Shown here piece by piece: positions 21,807-26,309 of a stretch of 26,309 nt of DNA. Below the pieces are notes generated by a model, which saw only the letters and a program-made list of their open reading frames with translations, was not told the DNA's origin and made no database searches. The stretch is taken from positions 1-26,309 of the forward strand of contig JAEZLD010000197.1 in assembly GCA_023415335.1 (NCBI GenBank). The letters run 5' to 3'. Every line of letters begins with the position of its first letter. Position 1 is the first letter of the stretch. The translations under genes were made by a program, and so were the position numbers. Source of the DNA: Bacillota bacterium (lineage in GTDB: Bacteria > Bacillota > Clostridia > Clostridiales > Caloramatoraceae).

Positions 21807-22835
21807 ATGATAATAGTTTTAAAGCATAGTGCAGATGAGAAAAAGGTTAATGAGCTTATAGGTGAACTTAAGGCAAGGGGACTTTCTATAAATTATAGTC
21901 AAGGTTCTCATACGACAATACTTGGCCTTATTGGAGACACCTCAAGTGTGGATATGGGTGCTATTCAGGCCAATGAGGTAGTTGAAAAGGTTCAGAGAGT
22001 ATCAGAACCATATAAGGCAGTGAACCGTAAGTTCCATCCTGAGGATACAATACTTAATATTGAGGGGCGTAATATAGGAGAAGGCTTTTTTACTGTTATT
22101 GCAGGTCCCTGTTCTGTTGAAAATGAGGAGCAGATTATTTGTGTAGCTGAGTCAGTAAAGAAAAGCGGGGCAGGCTTTCTTAGAGGAGGGGCATTTAAAC
22201 CCAGAACCTCTCCCTATGCATTTCAAGGGCTTCATGGAGAAGGAATAAGGCTTCTGCTTAAAGCAAAGGAAGCTACAGGACTACCAATAGTAACAGAGAT
22301 TATGGACTTGTCTCATATAGATTTATTTCAGGATGTTGACATAATACAGGTAGGTGCCAGAAATATGCAGAACTTTGAGATGCTTAAAGAGCTTGGAAGG
22401 TGCAATAAGCCTATATTACTTAAGAGAGGACTTGCAAATACCATAGATGAGTTTCTCATGAGCTCAGAGTACATTATGGCTGGAGGGAACTCAAACGTTA
22501 TATTGTGTGAAAGGGGAATAAGGACCTTTGAAACAAAGACAAGAAATACTCTGGATATAGCAGCTATCCCAATGATAAAAAAGCTGTCACATCTTCCGGT
22601 TATAATTGATCCAAGCCATGCAACAGGAATAACGTGGATGGTAAAGCCCCTTACAAAAGCTGCTATTGCTGCAGGGGCTGATGGAGTTATGATAGAGGTG
22701 CATAACAATCCCAAGAAGGCATTGTGTGATGGTGCACAATCCCTGACACCTGACGAGTTTGACGAAATTATGGACATAGTAAAAAAGCAGGTGAGGTTTG
22801 AAGGCAAGGGTCTGGAGCCATGTATGGCAAGGTAG
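21807..22835 (+). CDS. aroF: 3-deoxy-7-phosphoheptulonate (DAHP) synthase, type I-beta with N-terminal regulatory domain
   Basis: 342 residues. Joins phosphoenolpyruvate and erythrose 4-phosphate, the first step of aromatic amino acid synthesis. Residues 1 to about 70 form the ferredoxin-like/ACT-type regulatory domain (MIIVLKHSADEKKVNELIGEL) found in the Thermotoga maritima enzyme, which is feedback-inhibited by Tyr and Phe. The catalytic barrel has AGPCSVE (99-105), RGGAFKPRTSPYAFQG (126-141), LLKRG (204-208), DPSHATG (268-274) and ADGVMIEVH (291-299). The four metal ligands are present: Cys102, His271, Glu297 and Asp308, matching T. maritima Cys102, His272, Glu298 and Asp309. ATG follows GGAGG at 7-nt spacing. 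First structural gene after the Tyr attenuator, with tyrA next, so probably the Tyr-responsive isozyme. Confidence 0.94.
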   Translation: MIIVLKHSADEKKVNELIGELKARGLSINYSQGSHTTILGLIGDTSSVDMGAIQANEVVEKVQRVSEPYKAVNRKFHPEDTILNIEGRNIGEGFFTVIAGPCSVENEEQIICVAESVKKSGAGFLRGGAFKPRTSPYAFQGLHGEGIRLLLKAKEATGLPIVTEIMDLSHIDLFQDVDIIQVGARNMQNFEMLKELGRCNKPILLKRGLANTIDEFLMSSEYIMAGGNSNVILCERGIRTFETKTRNTLDIAAIPMIKKLSHLPVIIDPSHATGITWMVKPLTKAAIAAGADGVMIEVHNNPKKALCDGAQSLTPDEFDEIMDIVKKQVRFEGKGLEPCMAR

Positions 22836-22849
22836 GCAGGGACGGTTAA
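22831..22849 (+). repeat. Dispersed repeat at the aroF stop codon
   Basis: GGTAGGCAGGGACGGTTAA, 19 bp identical to 24483-24501. The aroF TAG (22833-22835) lies inside its left part. Confidence 0.8.
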
Positions 22850-22878
22850 GGCGTTTGTTCAATTAACAGCCAAGACAG

Positions 22879-22920
22879 GCATTTCAAAGGCTTTAATAAA
22901 GAGCTTGAATGCGGTTTTTT
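22879..22920 (+). terminator. Weak hairpin with U-tract between aroF and tyrA
   Basis: GCATT (22879-22883) pairs with AATGC (22908-22912) and CAA/TTG and short GCT/AGC segments extend the stem with bulges, followed by GGTTTTTT (22913-22920). The stem is imperfect, so it is probably a partial terminator lowering tyrA relative to aroF rather than an operon end. Confidence 0.4.
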
Positions 22921-22969
22921 AGATAATATTAGCCAGATAATTATTGTGGTAAATAATGGAGGGGATAAA

Positions 22970-23836
22970 ATGAAAATTGCAGTTGTGGGGCTGGGGCTGA
23001 TAGGAGGATCATTTTGCAGATCCATTAAGAAAAATACCTGTCATGTGTGCCTTGGGATAGATACGGATAAAAATGTTGTGAATAAGGCACTTCGTGAGGG
23101 GGCTATCGATAAAGGAATTAATCCTGAGCTGCTAGGAGAGGCAGACCTGACCATAGTATGTCTCCACCCCCAAAGAACGGTGGATTTCCTGAGGGAAAAT
23201 GTGGGTTTTTTTAAGAAGAATTCAATAGTAATGGATGCCTGTGGAATAAAAGGGGAGGTAGTAAGACAAGCAGCATGTGTACTGTTAGAAATGGGGGTGT
23301 ATTTTATTCCTGCCCATCCTATGGCAGGCACTGAAAATTCTGGTTTTGACTACTCTTATGCAGAGCTTTTCACTGGAGCCAGTCTTATTGTAACCCCCAG
23401 CCCGGAGGTGCCTCAGGATAGCCTTAATATAGTTAAGGAGCTATCACAGGCTATGGGCTTTGGGCAGTTTGTTATATCTACGCCAGAGGAGCACGACAGA
23501 ATAATAGCTTTTACATCACAGCTTGCACATATAGTATCAAGCTGCTATATAAAGAGCCCTACTGCCAGATACCAGGCAGGCTTTAGTGCAGGAAGCTTCA
23601 AGGACATGACCAGGGTGGCAAAGCTAAATGAAGATATGTGGACAGAACTTTTCATGATGAACAGGCAAAACCTCATGTTCGAAATAGAAAGTATAATAGA
23701 AAACCTTAAGAGCTATGATGATGTACTTAGAAATGGGGATAAAGAAGGGCTTAGGATGCTTCTCAGGAATGGAAGGCTGCTTAAGGAGGAAAGCTTGAGA
23801 AGCCAGGGAAGGATTGCAGGAGAACGTATGGTGTGA
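22970..23836 (+). CDS. tyrA: Prephenate dehydrogenase
   Basis: 288 residues. Oxidatively decarboxylates prephenate to 4-hydroxyphenylpyruvate, the committed step to tyrosine. N-terminal Rossmann fold with GLGLIGG (7-13) and an Asp at the end of the second strand (GIDTD, Asp31), which favours NAD+. The TyrA motif HPMAGTENSGFDY (116-128) and TPEEHDRIIAFTSQLAHIVSS (171-191, with the helix carrying His187) define the helical domain. There is no C-terminal ACT domain, which in other TyrA proteins gives Tyr inhibition, so control may rest on the upstream attenuator and the AroF regulatory domain. ATG 22970 follows GGAGGGG (22958-22964); a GTG at 22946 lies upstream of that site and is rejected. Confidence 0.93.
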   Translation: MKIAVVGLGLIGGSFCRSIKKNTCHVCLGIDTDKNVVNKALREGAIDKGINPELLGEADLTIVCLHPQRTVDFLRENVGFFKKNSIVMDACGIKGEVVRQAACVLLEMGVYFIPAHPMAGTENSGFDYSYAELFTGASLIVTPSPEVPQDSLNIVKELSQAMGFGQFVISTPEEHDRIIAFTSQLAHIVSSCYIKSPTARYQAGFSAGSFKDMTRVAKLNEDMWTELFMMNRQNLMFEIESIIENLKSYDDVLRNGDKEGLRMLLRNGRLLKEESLRSQGRIAGERMV

Positions 23837-23874
23837 TAGAATTTTCATAAATCACCAGATGGAGGAGTATAACA

Positions 23875-24501
23875 ATGAGGTTTGTTGACCTTTCCCACCC
23901 TATATGTGACCATATGCCTGTGTATCCAGGGGACAGCTATACGACCCTTGTGGATGAGAAGAATATGGAGAAGGACGGGTATTGCATATGGCGGCTTTCA
24001 AGCGGCATGCATGCAGGAACCCATATTGACAGCCCTATGCATTTGGTAAAGGAAAGCAGGTTCATAGGAGAATACCCTTTAGAATCCTTCATTGGAAGGG
24101 CAGCCATAATTGATGCCTGCGGCCAAGATAAAATTCATTTAAAGGATGAATACAATGATAGGGTAAAAGAAGGCGAGATGCTTCTTATATATACTGGCTT
24201 TGACAGGTTTTATGGGACAAGGGACTATTATGAAAAACATCCTATAATCACAGAGGATATGGCAGGATTTATAATTAAACGCAGAGTTAAGCTTGTGGGA
24301 ATAGATATGCCTTCGCCGGATCGTATGCCCTACACAGTACATAAAATGCTGCTGAAGGCTGGTGTTTTTATACTGGAGAATCTGATTGGGCTAGACAAGC
24401 TATTGCATGAGGACTACATAGAGCTGTTTGCGCAGCCACTTAAGCTTGCAGCCGAAGCCAGCATGGTAAGAGCTGTGGCCAGGGTAGGCAGGGACGGTTA
24501 A
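23875..24501 (+). CDS. Cyclase-family metal-dependent hydrolase (kynurenine formamidase-like)
   Basis: 208 residues of the cyclase family (Pfam PF04199), which includes bacterial kynurenine formamidase KynB and isatin hydrolase. The metal-binding motif HxGTHxDxPxH is complete: HAGTHIDSPMH (46-56; His46, His50, Asp52, His56). HMPVYPGD (13-20) and VGIDMPSPD are further family marks. It lies 38 nt after tyrA behind GGAGGAG, in the same direction and without a terminator between, so it is probably the third gene of the Tyr-controlled operon. The last codons (VGRDG and stop) are encoded by a copy of the dispersed repeat, so the native C-terminus may have been replaced. The substrate is unknown; a link to aromatic metabolism is inference from location only. 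Confidence 0.85.
   Translation: MRFVDLSHPICDHMPVYPGDSYTTLVDEKNMEKDGYCIWRLSSGMHAGTHIDSPMHLVKESRFIGEYPLESFIGRAAIIDACGQDKIHLKDEYNDRVKEGEMLLIYTGFDRFYGTRDYYEKHPIITEDMAGFIIKRRVKLVGIDMPSPDRMPYTVHKMLLKAGVFILENLIGLDKLLHEDYIELFAQPLKLAAEASMVRAVARVGRDG
24483..24501 (+). repeat. Dispersed repeat forming the 3' end of the cyclase gene
   Basis: GGTAGGCAGGGACGGTTAA, identical over 19 bp to 22831-22849. It is read in frame as ..GTA GGC AGG GAC GGT TAA and supplies the stop codon. Confidence 0.8.
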
Positions 24502-24525
24502 CTAATCAACTGAATTTGATAAAGA

Positions 24526-24555
24526 AAAGGGGCTGTTTTTACACAGCTCCTTTAT
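24526..24555. terminator. Bidirectional terminator between tyrosine operon and oxidoreductase gene
   Basis: AAAGGGGCTGT (24526-24536), loop TTTTAC, ACAGCTCCTTT (24543-24553), one G-U pair, then ATCTATCT. It overlaps the stop codon of the convergent gene. Confidence 0.8.
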
Positions 24556-26045
24556 CTATCTAAATCCTCAAGTATCTGCCTGGTAGCAAGCCTGCTGGAG
24601 TCTAGGACAATCGATACCCCTGCTCCAGGATGTACCGATGCCCCGGTAAAATAAAGCCCTTTAATATTAGGCAGCTTAACCTGTGGCCTGAAATAGTTGG
24701 TCTGCCGGAGGTTGTGGCTTAGCCCGAAGGCTGATCCTGCATAGGAGTTAAACTCATCCATGAAAAGCTCGGGCGTACTATGTCTTTTAACAACTATACA
24801 ATTTCTAATATCCGATAGACCCTCCATACTGCTTAAGGCCTGCAGCATAATATCCTCTAAACCTGACACGGTGTACTGGCTCCAGTCAATATTACCTTCA
24901 AGCAGGTTTGGAACACGCAGCATTACATTCAAGCACTCACACCCTTCAGGGGCCACAGAGCCGTCAACCCTGGAAGGACAGTATATATACAACGAAGGAC
25001 TATATGGCAGCTGGCCTTTAAAGGCAGCGTTGATATTTTTTCGGAAGTCCTTGTTTATAAGTATGTTATGCACCTGCAATGAAGGAAGCCTCCTGTTTAT
25101 ACCTAAATATAACATGAAGGTAGAGCAGGAGTATGACATTTTTGACACCGCTTTAGGCGTATATTTACCAAAATCTGCGTAAGGTGGGAGCAAGCTTGTT
25201 ACAGCATAGGGGAAGTCAGCGTTGCATACTACTATATCCGATGGCTCAAATCCGGTATCATCTATAACCCCAATTGCGGTGCTTCCCTTAATAACAATTT
25301 CTTTTATTTCACAGCTTTTCAATACGCGTCCTCCCAGCTGGTCAATAAGCTTTTCCAAGGCAAGTACATAAGAGTACATGCCTCCTTTTATATATGGCAG
25401 TCCATAAGAAAATGTGGTAGAGGGTATAAGTGTATATATATTTGGAGCATCGTAGGGAGAGCTGCCTATGTACATAGCCTGGAAGGAGAGAAACTGGCGG
25501 AGCTTCTCGTTTTTTACATACTTAGACACAAATGAATAGGAATCAGACAACGTGTGTATTCTAAAGGCGTTCCAAAGAGTAACAGGATTGTAAAAATCCT
25601 TAGCATTGTTGAAGGACTTAGACAGAAAATATTCATCAGCAATATGGTATTTACGAAGTCCCTCGCTGATTATCTTGAGAAAGCCTGCGGTGTCCTTATG
25701 ACTTATTGAATCAAGAGTTTTAGTGAGTCTCTTAATATCAGATGAAAAGTCAAAAAAGGTTCTATCGCTGTAGAATACCCTATATAAGGGGTCTAGCCAT
25801 ATATATTCAAGGTAGTCCTCAGATTTTTTTTCTGCCCAGTGAAACACCTCATCATATGCGGAAGGCATCATCATTATGGAAGCAGTAAGGTCGAATGTAA
25901 AGTCATTGCATGTAAAACGGTTAACCTTTCCGCCAATCGATGAGTTTTTTTCATATACCTTAACATCAAAGCCTTGGCTTAACAGCCTTACAGCACATGA
26001 TAATCCACCTATGCCTGCACCTATGATAACCACTTTCTCTTTCAT
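24552..26045 (-). CDS. Phytoene desaturase-like FAD-dependent oxidoreductase (CrtI/CrtN family)
   Basis: 497 residues, the usual length of CrtI/CrtN. N-terminal FAD site: VVIIGAGIGGLSCAVRL (5-21, GxGxxG at 9-14), the ribose-binding Glu32 in VYEKNSSIGGK. Middle: SFQAMYIGSSPYDAPNIYTLIP and GLPYIKGGMYSYVLALEKLI, both typical of carotenoid desaturases. C-terminus: GLYFTGASVHPGAGVSIVLDSSRLA, the family signature. It would desaturate or oxidise a polyprenoid, but no phytoene or dehydrosqualene synthase gene is present in the window, so the substrate is open. The ATG is preceded by AAGAAGG at about 9 nt. Single gene with its own terminator. Confidence 0.88.
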   Translation of the reverse strand: MKEKVVIIGAGIGGLSCAVRLLSQGFDVKVYEKNSSIGGKVNRFTCNDFTFDLTASIMMMPSAYDEVFHWAEKKSEDYLEYIWLDPLYRVFYSDRTFFDFSSDIKRLTKTLDSISHKDTAGFLKIISEGLRKYHIADEYFLSKSFNNAKDFYNPVTLWNAFRIHTLSDSYSFVSKYVKNEKLRQFLSFQAMYIGSSPYDAPNIYTLIPSTTFSYGLPYIKGGMYSYVLALEKLIDQLGGRVLKSCEIKEIVIKGSTAIGVIDDTGFEPSDIVVCNADFPYAVTSLLPPYADFGKYTPKAVSKMSYSCSTFMLYLGINRRLPSLQVHNILINKDFRKNINAAFKGQLPYSPSLYIYCPSRVDGSVAPEGCECLNVMLRVPNLLEGNIDWSQYTVSGLEDIMLQALSSMEGLSDIRNCIVVKRHSTPELFMDEFNSYAGSAFGLSHNLRQTNYFRPQVKLPNIKGLYFTGASVHPGAGVSIVLDSSRLATRQILEDLDR

Positions 26046-26110
26046 TATTAAGCCTTCTTTATAATAGAATTATTAACGTTAGTATTTACAATAGGATGAA
26101 AAATAAACTG

Positions 26111-26134
26111 AGGTCAGGAGGTCAGGAGGTCAGG
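26111..26134 (+). repeat. Tandem 8-bp repeat, three perfect units
   Basis: AGGTCAGG repeated three times (26111-26118, 26119-26126, 26127-26134), running directly into a copy of the CAGGGACGGTTAAGCTAT repeat. Confidence 0.85.
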
Positions 26135-26149
26135 GACGGTTAAGCTATC
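26131..26149 (+). repeat. Dispersed repeat near transposase start (1 of 2)
   Basis: CAGGGACGGTTAAGCTATC, the full consensus as in the aroF leader copies, same orientation. Confidence 0.8.
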
Positions 26150-26183
26150 TACTTCAGTTCAGATCCAAGCTATAGATCCAAAC

Positions 26184-26197
26184 CAGGGACGGTTAAC
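26184..26197 (+). repeat. Dispersed repeat near transposase start (2 of 2)
   Basis: CAGGGACGGTTAAC, core only, 93 bp before the transposase start codon. Confidence 0.75.
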
Positions 26198-26289
26198 CCA
26201 TTTCGCCCAAATCAAAAGTTTATGAGGATGTTTGAAGCCCTCTTTTGTTGGCGATAATCTAGGTATACCAATAAAAGGAGGCTTTCTTT

Positions 26290-26309
26290 ATGCCCAGAGT
26301 AGCAAGGGT
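26290..26309 (+). CDS. Start of probable REP-associated tyrosine (Y1/IS200-like) transposase, cut by window edge
   Basis: Only six codons are visible, MPRVAR, then the window ends. ATG 26290 has a perfect AAGGAGG (26275-26281) at 8-nt spacing. Proteins beginning MPRxAR are typical of the Y1_Tnp (DUF1568/RAYT) transposases of Firmicutes, and two copies of the window's dispersed repeat lie just upstream, as expected for such a gene and its REP-like partners. The call rests on this combination and not on the short peptide alone. Confidence 0.5.

Noticed and set aside
26057..26087. Promoter for the phytoene desaturase-like gene (TTGTAA and TATTAT on the minus strand)
   Set aside because: Spacing of about 19 bp and weak boxes in AT-rich DNA; not supportable by eye.

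Overview
The window looks like chromosomal DNA of a spore-forming low-GC Gram-positive, most likely a member of the Clostridia. The support is AT-rich intergenic DNA with sigma-A type promoters, strong AGGAGG-like ribosome binding sites with ATG/GTG/TTG starts, lipobox lipoproteins, a LysM-GH18 protein of the spore-cortex SleL/YaaH type, and Clostridia-like versions of the Liv, PiT/DUF47 and methionine gamma-lyase proteins. I cannot name the genus. There is no rRNA, tRNA, CRISPR array, prophage or complete insertion sequence.

Layout. 1-1066 (minus): LysM-GH18 spore-type hydrolase, cut by the window edge. 1372-2438: DJ-1/PfpI protein and a small membrane protein. 2572-4340 (minus): two-gene ABC-2 exporter. 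4668-9562: complete branched-chain amino acid ABC transporter livJHMGF, with a hairpin between livJ and livH. 9893-11612: low-affinity phosphate transporter plus its DUF47/PhoU-like partner. 11716-13158 (minus): polysaccharide deacetylase with Ig-like repeats. 13416-16327: a TyrR-like sigma-54 activator followed by methionine gamma-lyase, which has a near-consensus -24/-12 promoter. 16520-16975: internally deleted M20 peptidase. 17162-17509: small membrane protein. 17617-19515 (minus): ABC-F protein. 19782-20459: SurA-N lipoprotein without a PPIase domain. 20555-21187 (minus): unusual cis-prenyltransferase. 21276-24501: tyrosine biosynthesis operon. 24552-26045 (minus): phytoene-desaturase-like oxidoreductase. 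26290 onward: first codons of a probable REP-associated (Y1) transposase.

The most interesting part is the leader of the tyrosine operon. A perfect TTGACA promoter with an extended -10 is followed by an AAGGAGG site and a 31-codon reading frame with eight Tyr codons within 13 codons. An intrinsic terminator and a competing antiterminator pairing follow, then aroF (DAHP synthase), tyrA (prephenate dehydrogenase) and a cyclase-family hydrolase. This has the layout of a ribosome-mediated tyrosine attenuator, in a group of bacteria better known for using T-boxes for such genes.

A second regulatory unit pairs an ACT-PAS-AAA+-HTH activator with a sigma-54 promoter in front of methionine gamma-lyase. 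A third pattern is a dispersed, same-orientation repeat with core GGGACGGTTA. It is clustered in the aroF leader, abuts the aroF stop codon, encodes the last codons of the cyclase, and lies next to the transposase start at the right edge. I interpret it as a REP-like family mobilised by that type of transposase.
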